Of a stretch of DNA of 64,000 bases, positions 33,461 through 44,107 are shown piece by piece. The stretch lies in assembly GCF_003255815.1 (NCBI RefSeq), contig NC_037673.1, forward strand, positions 159,178,526 through 159,242,525, written 5' to 3'. The position numbers were made by a program, and so were the translations under genes. Numbering within the stretch: the stretch's first letter is position 1; each line of letters opens with the position of its first letter. The notes beneath the pieces are model-generated. The model had not been told where the DNA came from. It was given only the letters and a program-made list of their open reading frames with translations, and did not search any database. The stretch is from Theropithecus gelada (lineage: Eukaryota > Chordata > Mammalia > Primates > Cercopithecidae).

Positions 33461-34374
33461 AAGTACTAGGTACATGTGCACGACGTGGTATTCTAATCCT
33501 ACCTCTACCTCACAGAACATTCTACTCCTACTTCCAGCTACCTCTAGCTGGGGTACTTTGATTCTCTCTCGTTGCCTCCAAAATTGCTCAGTTGCTGTCA
33601 ATTCCAGGACATCAGAGGTATCCTAATTTGATTGTCTCCCAACATTCCAAAATTCTCAATTTGGTCATATATCAAAGTCTGACAACAAACTTTTAACAGT
33701 GTTACAGTCATTGGACCAAAAGTTTTTATCTTCTTATCACAGGTAATTAAAACAAATGTCTATTTGGAAATAACTCAACCCATCTGTTACTTTTTATTTT
33801 CTATTTTTAAACCAAAAGCTACTCAAATGTTTAAATTATAGAAGGATAAACAAATAAGAGCAAATATTGTCATTGTTTAAAAAATACATTCAGTGTTTGG
33901 GAAATGAAGGATTACTTTCTATGTAAATATTCAGTACCTAATATTGGCATACTTTATGACTATACCCACATATTCATTCAGGAAAATACTGAAAAGAATT
34001 CTGACTACATTGTGGGGTCTGTGGATCAAGAAAATATATTTTGCTCTCTGCACCAATCTGTAGAAATTCTAAATTTTCCTCCATTTTTATTAGTCATTCT
34101 TATAGATTTAAAGCAAAGATCTTTTGATCTGTAAATGACGGTAATATTCTACAAAAAGGGATATATTCAGGGTGGAAACCCAAGAGCAGGAATGAAGATC
34201 AAATATGTCTTCAATAGTCTTCAGATTGCTTTTCACAGTATTTTTCCTCTTCCTTCCAAATTCTACTTCCCACCTCTGAATATCTATACCCAAGGCACTT
34301 GGTGCTGGTATGTTGTCTTATCTATATGGCTCACTTGTTAAAAGACCAGCTTTTATTCCACATCTCAGCCACTT
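33461..34374. other. No recognisable feature
   Basis: Unassigned. Small ORFs at 33904-34341 on both strands lack recognisable domains. Confidence 0.4.
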
Positions 34375-34375
34375 C

Positions 34376-34940
34376 TGTTCTTTTATTATTTTTCTATTGC
34401 TACCAAAACAAATTACTACAAACAGAGTGACTTAAACCACAGAAATTTATTATATGAGAATTCTGTGGGTTAGATATCTAGGCATTCCCAGGCTCAGCTA
34501 GTTTTCTGTTTCAGGTTTCGCAAAGCTAGAATCAACATGTTACTGTGTTACTTTGTGGCATCTCCGGGAAAAATTTGTTTTCAAGGTTATTCAGGTTGTT
34601 AGCCAAATTCAGATCTTTACAATTGTATGTCTGAGGTTCTCATTTTCTTGCTGGCTGGTAGCAGTGAGTGAAGTGGGTCATTCTCAACTTCTAGACGTTG
34701 AAATGCCCATCCTTGGCTCATAGCTTTCTTCACTCCATCTTCCAAGCCAACAGCACAGTTGGTTTTCATGCTTTGCATCTCTCTGACCTCCCTGTTAGCC
34801 TCATCTCTCCTCTTGCTTCTCTCTTCTACATCTCTCTGACACTTCTGCTTCCCACTTCTGCTTTTAAAGACTCAAGATCACACTGGGCTCACCATCACAA
34901 TCTCCTTATGTTAAAGGGAGTTGATTAATATTCCAAAATG
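34376..34940 (-). mobile_element. MaLR-type LTR (MLT-like)
   Basis: Reverse-complement wording of an MLT-type LTR: TTGCTACCAAAACAAATTACTACAAACAGAGTGACTTAAACCACAGAAATTTATTAT, then CCTTGGCTCATAGCTTTCTTCACTCCATCTTCCAAGCCA, CTCTCTGACCTCC, and CACTGGGCTCACC. It is diverged and both edges are approximate. The 76-codon ORF at 34698-34928 lies inside. Confidence 0.65.
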
Positions 34941-35159
34941 TCTTCTGCAAAGTTCTTTCACAATATCACCTGGATTAGTATTTGACTGAAAATTCAGGGG
35001 ATAGTAATAAAGTTACTCCCTAGAGTCTTCCCCTTCCACATTCCTCCATCCTTCAAAAATGTAATCATCTTTCCATGTTTCGTTCTGTCAACCAGGAAAA
35101 AATTTTACTTAAGATTTGTGGTCATAGGAGCTTATTAGCATCCTTCTTCCAAATGTGAG

Positions 35160-35165
35160 ATATAT

Positions 35166-35228
<63 letters not shown>

Positions 35229-35230
35229 AG
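35160..35230. repeat. (TA)n-(GA)n compound microsatellite
   Basis: TATATACATATATACA, a run of TA to 35210, then (GA)n to about 35228. It lies 50 bases from the second GA block that begins at 35292. Confidence 0.9.
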
Positions 35231-35280
35231 AGTCTTTTGTAACTATCAAAGAAAGCAAGCTCCCTAGATTCCCAGAAAAC

Positions 35281-35289
35281 TCTCTCTCT

Positions 35290-35322
<33 letters not shown>

Positions 35323-35603
35323 CTCACTCTGTTGCCTAGGCTATAGTGCAATGAATGGCATGATCCATCTCGGCTCACTGTAGCTTCTACCTCCCAAGTT
35401 CAAGCAACTCTCCTGGCTCAGTGTCCCGAGTGAGTTGGGATTACAGGCGCATGCCACCACGCCTTGCTAATTTTTGTATATTTAGTAGAGACGAGGTTTT
35501 GCCATGTTGGCCAGGCTGTTCTCAAACTTCCAACCTCAGGTGATCCTCCCGCCTCGGCTTCCCAAAGTGCTGGGATTACAGGTTTGAGCCATGGCGCCTG
35601 GCC
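35281..35603 (-). repeat. Alu SINE whose tail became a palindromic (TC)n-TATA-(GA)n repeat
   Basis: Reverse Alu: after the repeat (35281-35320) comes GTCTCACTCTGTTGCC, then CGGCTCACTGTAGC, GCCATGTTGGCCAGGCTG and the 5' end GCGCCTGGCC at 35603. The usual T-tract is absent and replaced by GA repeats preceded by TC repeats around a TATA centre, giving a self-complementary stretch. Confidence 0.9.
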
Positions 35604-36747
35604 TTAATATATATTTTTTAAGATGGTTACTTTAACTAATGGGAAATGCTGATGAGGGAAAATATTTTGGAGGCTCTTTTGGAATATCCTTTAAAATAAG
35701 CTTTACATATGGTTATATTAGAGTGTAATTTGTGGGGTTTTTATGAACTCCCTACAGAAAATAAAGAATGAATTCTACACTCCCACTTTTAGGATACTGA
35801 AGCTCTTTTTTGTGTTTCTGCAATTCCTCATCTTATGACTATCTGTCTTCCACCGTTAGAGCTACAGTGCTGTGACAGAGGCATTTGACCTAGCCACAGT
35901 GTGGTAAGTGCATCAGAACCAGTCATTTAAAAAGTGAGGGTGGTAATAATGGATCACTTTGTCTTTATAGCAACAGTAGCAGTATCTGAAAATTATAGGA
36001 CCAAGCAAAACTTTCAGTTTTATCAATGAGCCAATTTATTACCCAATTTTGAACATAGTTTCTGGCTGCTAACTTTGAGTTTTGTTTTCCAGGACCTCAA
36101 CAATTAGACAAACTCCCAATATTCTTTTAACAAACTCATTGTCTGTTTAATTAGCCAAAGTCTTCTTTCGTTGTTTGCAACCAAGAACACTAAGTAGTAC
36201 AAACAGTATCCAATGCGCTAGTGAAGACTTTGCAGGAGGCCATGAAACTTCACAAGGATCCCGATTTACTGCAACCCCTGGCTCAGATTCTCCGAGAATG
36301 GACTACAACTTTGCTTGTCCTAATGGATTTCTGCCACTCATCCAGGGATTTTCCTTTGAAATAATTTAGCTATGCTTTTGGAAATTGCCAGTTTAATTCC
36401 TACTTCATTTTTGTTTTGATAACAAGTCACTTTTCCCCATTTACATGACTAAGTGTTCAATGAGTTATAAACAAAATAAAAATTGTCAATTTTGATATAT
36501 TTGCATAAGAAATTAGTGTAATGGTTTTAAATTGCATTCCAGTGAAATAAATTCATAGTCACAGTAATTCAGAAAAAAATCTGCATATTTTTTCTTTAAT
36601 GAAACATGGAGTTTTTCATTTAGAAGATTAAAATTCAACTCCTTATGCTCTTAGGCAAGCCTCAAAAGTAGTTTTGAAGAACAGCAACAGAAACAACAAG
36701 AAAAAGCCAAAGTATAAACATGTCCTTAGCCTAAATGATTCATTTGG
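35604..36747. other. Mostly unassigned; possible old LTR/MER 3' end
   Basis: CTGTTTAATTAGCCAAAGTCTTCTTTCGTTGTTTGCAACCAAGAACAC (about 36143-36190) has the LTR/MER-type 3' theme seen elsewhere. A 64-codon ORF starting at 36175 overlaps its end and has no recognisable domain. Confidence 0.35.
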
Positions 36748-36893
36748 GGCTGGACACAGTGACTCATGCTTATAATCCCACACGTTGGGAGGCCGAGGCG
36801 GGAGGGTTGCTTGAGTCCGGGAGTTCAAGACCAGCCTGGGCCTCATAATGACACCTCACAATGAGTCCTCATCTCTTCAAAGAATAATGATAA
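36748..36893 (+). repeat. Free left Alu monomer (FLAM-like)
   Basis: Only the left half of an Alu: GGCTGGACACAGTGACTCATGC, GGGAGGCCGAGGCGGGAGGG, TTCAAGACCAGCCTGGGCC, then an A/T-rich tail. Target duplication TAAATGATTCATTTGG (36732-36747) and TAAATCATTCATTTGG (36894-36909), one mismatch in 16, shows it inserted as a monomer rather than being a broken dimer. Confidence 0.85.
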
Positions 36894-37184
36894 TAAATCA
36901 TTCATTTGGCTGCACAATGTATTGTTTATTCCTCACTTTCTTACTCTCTTTTGAAACAAATCACATGGCGCTAACATTGTCCGTATATCTAATTGTGGTG
37001 AAGTCTCCAAAAACATGTAAAATTTGAAGTAGACACCTCTTAGAAAAAAATTTAAAACTCTAAGAAAAATTAAATGAAAAAGAGAGAGAACATAAAAGTC
37101 ATGCACCAATATTTTTTTGTCCACTGATACTACTACTTTTTTATTTTAAGATATTGGATAGAGAAATGTCTTAAAATAAAGACA

Positions 37185-37550
37185 TTTAACAGTTTTGGGC
37201 TGTTAAAACAAAATACATGTAGCTGAATAATTTGTAAATAATAGAATTTTTTTTTCACAGTTCTGGAGATTGGAAAATTTAAGATCAAAGTACCAGCAGG
37301 GTCAGTGTCTGGTGAGAGCCAGATACCTGCTTTCAAGATGGTGCCTTGAATGCTGTGTCCTCACATGGCAGAGGAGCAAAAGAGCAAAAGCACCTAAGCT
37401 AGTTTCCTCCAGCTCCTTCATTCATAAGGGCAGGGACCTCATGACTTAATCACTTCTCAAAAAGCCCTAACTCTTAATACCAACACAGTGAGTACTAAGT
37501 TTCAACATAAATTTTGTAGGGGACACATTCAAACAGTCAAACCATAGTAA
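37185..37550 (-). mobile_element. MaLR-type LTR (MLT1/MST-like)
   Basis: Reverse-complement wording: TTTTTTTCACAGTTCTGGAGATTGGAAAATTTAAGATCAAAG, TCAGTGTCTGGTGAGAGCC, GCTGTGTCCTCACATGGCAG, CTCATGACTTAATCACTTCTC, TTCAACATAAATTTTGTAGGGGACAC. Solo LTR, subfamily not determined. Confidence 0.7.
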
Positions 37551-37725
37551 AGAGTTAAATAGTCAAGTTACTGAAAATACACCTTTATACTCTCTATTAT
37601 GCCTTAAATCCAACCCTGGTTCTGAATCTGGATAGCAGGTTTAACTGAGATGATTCTCTTGACTTATACCTGGTTTATTATTATATATATATAAAGTTAG
37701 TATTTGTTAATACTCAGAAATTTTT

Positions 37726-38017
37726 GACTATGTGCAGTGGCTCACACCTGTAATCCCAACACTTTAGGAGGCTGAGGCAGGCAGATTGCTTGAGTCCAGG
37801 AGTTCAAGACCATCCTAGATAACATGGTGAAACCCCCTTTCTCCAAAAAAAATTTAAAAATACCTGGGCATGGTGGCACACACCTGTGGTTCCAGCTACT
37901 CAAGAGACTGAGATGGGAGGATTGCTTGAGCCCAGGAATTTGAGATTTCAGTGACCTATGATTGCAACAGTACACTTCAGCTTGGACAATAAAGTGAGAC
38001 TCCATCTCTAAAAAAAG
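37726..38017 (+). repeat. Alu SINE (AluJ-like)
   Basis: Sense Alu, diverged: GTGCAGTGGCTCACACCTGTAATCCC, TTGCTTGAGTCCAGGAGTTCAAGACC, ATTGCTTGAGCCCAGGAATTTGAG, short A-tail before 38018. Confidence 0.93.
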
Positions 38018-38094
38018 GTTCTTAAACCATGACATCTTGGTGAATCATGATTCTTCCCCAATATCTTCAAAGGAAACTTTCACCAGAAACACTA

Positions 38095-38350
38095 TTTACT
38101 TTGTGCCAATTTTAAATTCATAGAATATAGATAGTACGCTAGGGAAATTATAGTTAACAATAATTTGTTCATTTCAAAATAGCTCGAAAAGAAGAATTTT
38201 AATGTTTCCAACACAAAGAAAAGGCAACTGTTTAAGTTGACAGATGTCCCAATTACTCTGATTTGATCATTACACATTGTATACAGGTATCAAAATGTTA
38301 CATATACCCCCAAATATGTATGACCATTATATAGCAATAAAAACATGTAT
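38095..38350 (+). mobile_element. L1MA/MB-like 3' end fragment
   Basis: Sense L1 3' UTR: AATTATAGTTAACAATAATTTGTTCATTTCAAAATAGCTCG, AGTTGACAGATGTCCCAATTACTCTGATTTGATCATTACACATTGTATACAGG, then AATAAAAAC. Confidence 0.8.
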
Positions 38351-38754
38351 ACTTTTATAGAATACATATTCTGGAACTTTCTTTGTAAGCTGTGACTAGC
38401 TCTAGCAAACCTTTATTAGCAAGTCATTACAGATAACCGTATTGCTACCCTAGGTTCGTTTAATCTTACCTGACTCAAATGCTATAAATTTAAAAAGCAT
38501 TTTTTGAGCACTAGAGTGTATTTGTATAAAACAGAGAGAGAGAGATTTTGTGTGTGTGTGTGCGCGCTCGCGAGGCATTCAACGTCTTTCCTCCTTGGAG
38601 GGCAATTCTTCATTGAAAATATACAATTCTTCATATCCCTCTATAGAAGCTAGACAGACAAGAGCTATAGAATCCTATTCTGTCCATTTAATTAACAGCC
38701 ATATGGACATACATGCACCAATCACAAGGTCCAAATCTACTCTTTTTTACTTGA
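38351..38754. other. Unassigned, with GA/GT/CG alternating repeat
   Basis: Nothing named except the low-complexity run at 38532-38573: (GA)n, then (GT)n continuing into GCGCGCTCGCGAGG. A plus-strand ORF (38550-38879) starts in this repeat and ends in an Alu, so it is not a gene. Confidence 0.5.
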
Positions 38755-39179
38755 TTTTTTTTTTTTTGAGACGGAGTCTCGCTCTGTTGCCAGGCTGGAG
38801 TGCAGTGGCCGGATCTTGGCTGATTGCAACCTCTGCCTTCCAGGTTCAAGCGATTCTCCTGCCTCAGCCTACTGAGTAGCAGGGACTGCAGGTGCCCACC
38901 ACCACACCTGGCTAATTTTTGAATTTTTGTAGAGATGGGTTTTCACCATGTTGGCCATGATGGTCTCGATCTCTTGACCTTGTGATCCACCCACTTCGGC
39001 CTCCCAAAGTGCTGGGATTACAGGTGTGAGCCACCACGCCCGGCTAATTTTTATATTTTTAGTAGAGATGGGGGTTTCACCATCTTGGCCAGGCTGGCCT
39101 TGAACTCCTCACCTCGTGATTTGCCCGCCTCAGCCTCCCAAGCTGCTAGGAGTACAGGTGTGAGCCACCCCGCCTGGCC
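38755..39179 (-). repeat. Trimeric Alu (right-left-left on the plus strand)
   Basis: A reverse Alu at 38755-39044 (GTGGCCGGATCTTGGC, monkey-type base change) is followed with no gap by a second left monomer (39045-39179: TAATTTTTATATTTTTAG, CAGGCTGGCCTTGAACTCC, CGCCTGGCC). The join lies at GCCACCACGCCCGGC, a string expected both at an Alu 5' end and at the start of a right monomer. The two left monomers differ at many sites, so the extra one came from another Alu. Confidence 0.85.
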
Positions 39180-40924
39180 TGTTGTATTCTTAAATATGGT
39201 ACTGAGCTCCCTGATTGCAAGCCTCAATCAAGCTTTTCCTCTACCTCTCCTGCCCTCCTTCTACCTTACGAGTCTGATTCTCCAGCCTTTAGTCTACTCT
39301 GTGAATTCATAAAACTTTTTATTAAATTCATTTTTTTCCTCAGGGTATCGAGAGATTGATTCAGTTGCTTTCAATGAGGAAACTAAACACTCAAGAGTGA
39401 TGTACTATAAGTTTTAAAGAATGATATTGACTACTTATAACAATGCCAGATATTTGGGGAAAGTAATCTTATGTATGAAGGAACAGCATGAAAATGCATA
39501 TTGTTATTAGGTTTACAAACATTAACTGATTATCTGAATCACCCCTCTCTTTCCATCTCCTCTCTTAATAGCATTAGAAATATTCTATGCAAATAGTCCA
39601 ACATTCTCTTTGCCAAGCAAGGTTGTCCAATTTTTTTGCAAATAAAAATCCATCAGGTTTAAAGCTTGGATTTAGCAAATATGTACTCTTTCAAAAAGAC
39701 TGAATGAAAAACTAAACAGAAATACATGTAACATCAACTTTGACTGCCATGATGATCATATACAAAACTGTAGAAAACTGATTATGCTTGCTTCCCCAAT
39801 CTCCTGCAATTGAGCTTATGCACTTTCACTGTTTAAATTTTATTTGACATAAGTGAGAAGCTAAGTAAGTAAAAGCACTTTTTAAAAGATCTGCAACCAG
39901 GATCATTGTATTAGAGTTGCAGACAACGAACTCAGCTCATGAGCTTGCCTTCAGATTTAATTCTAGATGTCCTTTCTCTCTTGCACATGTAAATAAACAG
40001 AAAAAAAGATTTCCGTTAGCTCAATCTCTGGTTTAAGCAGAAATGCAATCATCATGGTTCCTAAGTGTTGTGTGTACACTTTCTAATTCAATTTTCTCAG
40101 CATTATGTAGACACGCTTACTGCTTAAACCTGATAGAAAGCCTTCCCACCCATACCAATTAACCTAACCCTGCAATTTTGTGTTACCCAGTCGTCCTTGA
40201 ATCCTCCCTTGTTCTCCTCTATGCTGCTTATTTGAATTGGTTTGAATCCTTGCCCAGAAAGTGTTTGTAATCTAAAAATTGTCTTAATCTTTTTGGTACA
40301 ATTTTTCCTGCTTTTTAATTTCCTGAGAAACCCAAGTGAATTTCCAAACTTTTCTGCAGATTGCATGGAACACTACTTTTTAAGCGCAATTTTCTTTCAG
40401 CGTTTTGCCCATAGGAACTGGCATGTTAAAAACAGCAGTCATTGGCCAAACCACAATAAAGAGCTTCTCTCCCTTCCATTCTCATGGGCTTTCTAGGTGT
40501 TTCTCTCAGCAAGATCCATGAGGGAAAGAAAAGGCAAAAATATTTCTCATCTGTCAAGTTAACACTCTCTGAAAGTTAGGCATTGGAAAATATAAATCAG
40601 TTGAGAGCTATGAAGTGAACTGTGCAGTTGGAGTTACAAATTCTATGAATATTTGAGATTGGGTTTATATGAATGAATGAAGCTTAGAGAAATCTATAAA
40701 ATGGCTCAAATATAAAATTAATTACTAACCCATATTACTTAGGATCATAAAAGCAAGTGATAGTCATTAGAAGTGATGAGTACATTCTTTGCAAAGGTTT
40801 CATTTAAAACGTGGTACTCTTTAGGTCATCACCTTTAGCCCTTCTGTAAGTAACCTTGAAATTACAGAACGGGTTCATGGATTTAACTGGATTGTTTGGA
40901 ATGCACGAATTTATGTATTTGTCT
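39180..40924. other. No recognisable feature
   Basis: About 1.7 kb of unassigned sequence with no named repeat. Opposed ORFs at 40124-40366 (minus) and 40242-40496 (plus) have no recognisable domains. Confidence 0.4.
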
Positions 40925-41080
40925 TCCAATAAGGACAAGGAGGTAGGTATCCACACTCTTTCAGTTTCAGAAAGGAAGTGACTGAGACTTAGAATTGTGA
41001 CGTGTCCAGAGCTGCATAGCTAGTAGCTGGTAGAAGCAGTATTTGAACACAGACCTATGTGTCTACAGAGTTTAAGTTCT
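40925..41080 (-). repeat. MIR SINE
   Basis: Reverse-complement MIR: TTCAGAAAGGAAGTGACTGAGACTTAGAATTGTGACGTGTCCAGAGCTGCATAGCTAGTAGCTGG, then AGTATTTGAACACAGACC..TGTGTC. The core is recognisable. Confidence 0.75.
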
Positions 41081-42064
41081 TAAATAGTTCTCATCTCCAT
41101 GGAGAGCTACAAATGTTTATGTCATAAATATAAATCTTACGCATCAAAACTTCTTTGAGATGAAAGTTCCGCCTGGCAGGAACAACTGTACTTGCACGGT
41201 TTATCCTTGGCAATGGGAAGGGAAGTCATTCCCATGTAGGCCAAAAATGTTTCCATCTGTGCAATTATAATTTGCCTTTCTCTTAAAAAAATGGAGAGGA
41301 GTTGACATTTTGCAAAGGACATGACATGAATACAAACCAACATAGAGCTTTTGCTTAACCTGAAATTATAATAATCTGTATGTACAAAAGTTCCAACTAT
41401 GAGACCAAACCTACTTATAAGCAGTGATCTGGTGATTCAGTCCTTTTGTAGAATTATATGATGGACCAGGATAGAATAGATTCTAGATATATAGGAGACT
41501 GGGGTGGTTTGAATGACTTATTTTTAATGCATGTGTGTGAATGTGTGTGGGTGTTTGTATGTAATGCACATAGATAAAAAGGACAATATTCAATACTATC
41601 TAGTTTCAAATAATTATTTTAAGAGTTACCAAATGATACATGTGTTCAGGGTATAGGGTGTTTATAATCTCTTATTCAAATAAACCCAGGTATCTTAGAA
41701 TTCATGCGTAAGTTGAGTTTTCTTTAATAGGTTGACTGTCTTCCTCCTTTAAAAGCATGTGATCAAAATTGCATACTCTGAAATTGTCTTTCTTATATTC
41801 TATTTACTGCTGAGATGCTTGCTGCATCAAAATCTATCTGAAAAAGCTGGAATAAATAGCTAACCACATTACAGAATACATCAGTAAACTATGATAGGCC
41901 TAGAACTATGTATATTGTATTACTATGTCTTCTCAGTTTTCAAGCTAACGACAATTTATAAAATAACTGTTTTTCCTCAGAACAAATATTTCACCCAGAA
42001 ATATAATTTTTTATTTGTTCATGTCCTCATATATTTAAAAGGCAATTTTAAAAAACTAATGTGT
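41081..42064. other. No recognisable feature
   Basis: Unassigned AT-rich sequence. A short (TG)-rich patch lies near 41531-41562. Confidence 0.45.
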
Positions 42065-42363
42065 GGCCGGGTGCAGTGGCTCATGCCTGTAATCCCAGCA
42101 CTTTGGGAAGTCAAGGCCAGTGGATCACGAGGTCAGGAGTTCGAGACCAGCCTGACCAATATGGTGAAACCCCGTCTCTACTAAAAATACAAAAATTAGC
42201 TCGGAATCGTGGTGCACACCTATAATTCCAGCTACTCAGGAGGCTGAGGAAGGAGAATCGCTTGAACCCAGGAGGCAGAGGTTGCAGTGAGCTGAGATTA
42301 TGCCACTGCACTCCTTCCTGGGAGACAGAGCAAGACTCCATCTCAAAAAAAATCCAAAAAACA
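42065..42363 (+). repeat. Alu SINE (AluS/Y-like), first of a head-to-tail pair
   Basis: Sense Alu: GGCCGGGTGCAGTGGCTCATGCC, GATCACGAGGTCAGGAGTTCGAGACC, TTGCAGTGAGCTGAGATTATGCC, A-tail. The next Alu starts inside or directly after this tail. Confidence 0.95.
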
Positions 42364-42710
42364 GGCCGGGCGTGGTGGCTCATGCCCGTAATCACAGCAT
42401 TTTGGGAGGCTGAGATGGGTGGATCACGAGGTCAGGAGATCAAGACCATCCTGGCTAACATGGTGAAACCCCGTCTCTACTAAAAATACAAAAAATAATA
42501 ATAATAATAATTAGCCAGGTGTGATGGCGGGCACCTGTAGTTCTAGCTACTTGGGAGGCTGAGGCAGGCTGAGGCAGGAGAATGGCGTGAACCCGGGAGG
42601 CGGAGCTTGCAGTGAGCCAAGATTGCCCCACTGCCCTGCAGCCTGGGCAACAGAGCAAGACACCATCTCAAAAACAAACAAACAAACAAAAAAAACCCAA
42701 AAAACAAAAC
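42364..42710 (+). repeat. Alu SINE (AluY-like), second of the pair
   Basis: Sense AluY: GGCCGGGCGTGGTGGCTCATGCC, GGAGATCAAGACCATCC, linker expanded to (AAT)n at 42492-42511, a duplicated GGCTGAGGCA, and GGAGAATGGCGTGAACCC. The tail evolved into CAAA units and leads into (TG)n. Confidence 0.95.
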
Positions 42711-42739
42711 TTGTGTGTGTGTGTGTGTGTATGTGTGTC
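42711..42739. repeat. (TG)n microsatellite
   Basis: TTGTGTGTGTGTGTGTGTGTATGTGTGTC directly after the Alu A-rich tail, a usual place for dinucleotide repeats to arise. Confidence 0.9.
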
Positions 42740-43084
42740 ATAAGTCAGAGCCCACAAAATTAGAGTCTACGGACTTTTGTTAGTCCACAGAAAGGTTTTA
42801 CTTGAACATGAATTTAAGCCAGTGTTTAAACCATGTGAAAATACAGACTCTGGATGAATAATAATTTTAATATAAAACATTAAAAGCGTAGTTGGACAAG
42901 ACAATCTTCTGGTTTGAAACAGTCAGAGATGTTGAGTCACCCTTTGCTGAATGTTGAGGGTTACTATCTACCATTTTAAAATAAAAAATGTTCTTCCAGT
43001 TACCACTAAAGTGATACTTTCCCATGGTAGAGCTGGAGAGGAGGTTGGTTAGTAGGAATGAATGGTAAAGCTGTTTGCAACTTT
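42740..43084. other. No recognisable feature
   Basis: Unassigned. The 78-codon minus-strand ORF at 42867-43103 has no recognisable domain. Confidence 0.45.
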
Positions 43085-43087
43085 CTA

Positions 43088-43268
43088 AGGCAACACCTTT
43101 CAAATTTTAGAGTATATAAGAACCACCTGTGAACTTGTGAAAATGCAGATTCTCTGCTATACCCTCAAAGGTTATGATTGAGAGATTTGGGATGGAGACC
43201 TGAGTATCTGCATTGTGAAAAAGATTCCCAAGTGAGGTTGATGTTGATGTAAAGACCAGAGTCTCACA
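43088..43268 (+). mobile_element. MER5A (hAT-Charlie non-autonomous DNA transposon)
   Basis: Sense order: CAAATTTTAGAGTATATAAGAACCACCTGTGAACTTGTGAAAATGCAGATTCTCTGC, GAGACCTGAGTATCTGCATTGTG, AAGATTCCCAAGTGAGGTTGATG, CCAGAGTCTCACACTT. Confidence 0.7.
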
Positions 43269-43524
43269 CTTACTGGAAGTAGAATTTCAACCATTCAATT
43301 GACATCATATACAAAAATTAGCTCAAAATGTAATCAAAGTCCTAAGTGTTCAGAGTTATAACAAAACTATAGAATCTGAGAAGCAATAAAAATAACTATA
43401 AAACCTTAAAAGAAAATCTTCATGATCCTGAATTATGCAATTTTTAAAAATATCTGACACAAAACACAAGCATCATTGTCAACAAAAACAAATGACCAGG
43501 TGTCATCAAAATTGAAAACTTTTT

Positions 43525-43814
43525 TTTTCCCTTGAGATAGAGTTTTGCTCTTGTTGGCCAGGCTGGGGTGCAATGGCGCACTCTCAGCTCACTGCAACCT
43601 CTGCCTCTCGAGTTCAAGCAATTCTCCTGCCTCAGCCTCCCGAGTAGCTGGGATTACAGGAACACACCACCAAGCCTGGCTAATTTTGTGTTTTTATTAG
43701 TAACGGGGTTTCACCATGTAGGTCAGGTTGATCTTGAACTTCTGACCTCAGGTGAGCTGTTGGCCTCGGCCTCCCAAAGTGCTGGGATTACAGACGTGAG
43801 CCACCATGCCTGGC
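43525..43814 (-). repeat. Alu SINE, nested in L1M
   Basis: Reverse Alu: GAGATAGAGTTTTGCTCTTG, CTGGGATTACAGGAACACACC, GTAGGTCAGGTTGATCTTGAAC, 5' end ATGCCTGGC. Target duplication TGAAAACTTTTT (43513-43524) and TGAAACCTTTTT (43815-43826), one mismatch. Confidence 0.94.
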
Positions 43815-44107
43815 TGAAACCTTTTTAAATTTTGCTTCAAATGACACCAGTAAGAAGGTAAAAAGAATTCAATGTAGTAGAAATTTTGTGTAAATAATGT
43901 AAGTGATGAGGGACTTACACCAAGAATAGATAAAGAACTCCTATGAGTATATAATAAAAAGATAAATACCCCAGTTTTAAAATGGCAAAGAATTTGATAG
44001 ACAGTCATCCAAAGCCAGGTTGTATAGAGGCAGCCGCAGCAACACACAGAGCCGTCTGTTGGGTTGCTGGCGGGATAGAAGACCGAAAGGCCTGCTCCAG
44101 AGGGAGG

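Noticed and set aside
35109..35378. 89-codon Ser-Leu and Tyr-Ile repeat ORF
   Set aside because: It is the translation of (GA)n and (TA)n microsatellites.
36175..36369. 64-codon ORF with a compositionally ordinary sequence
   Set aside because: Overlaps the end of an apparent old LTR/MER-type repeat and has no recognisable domain or splice context.
43982..44107. Alternative upstream start for an ARL2BP-like protein
   Set aside because: The 42 extra codons come from L1 and 5' UTR sequence; the parental start is at 44108. Kept only as a low-interest finding.
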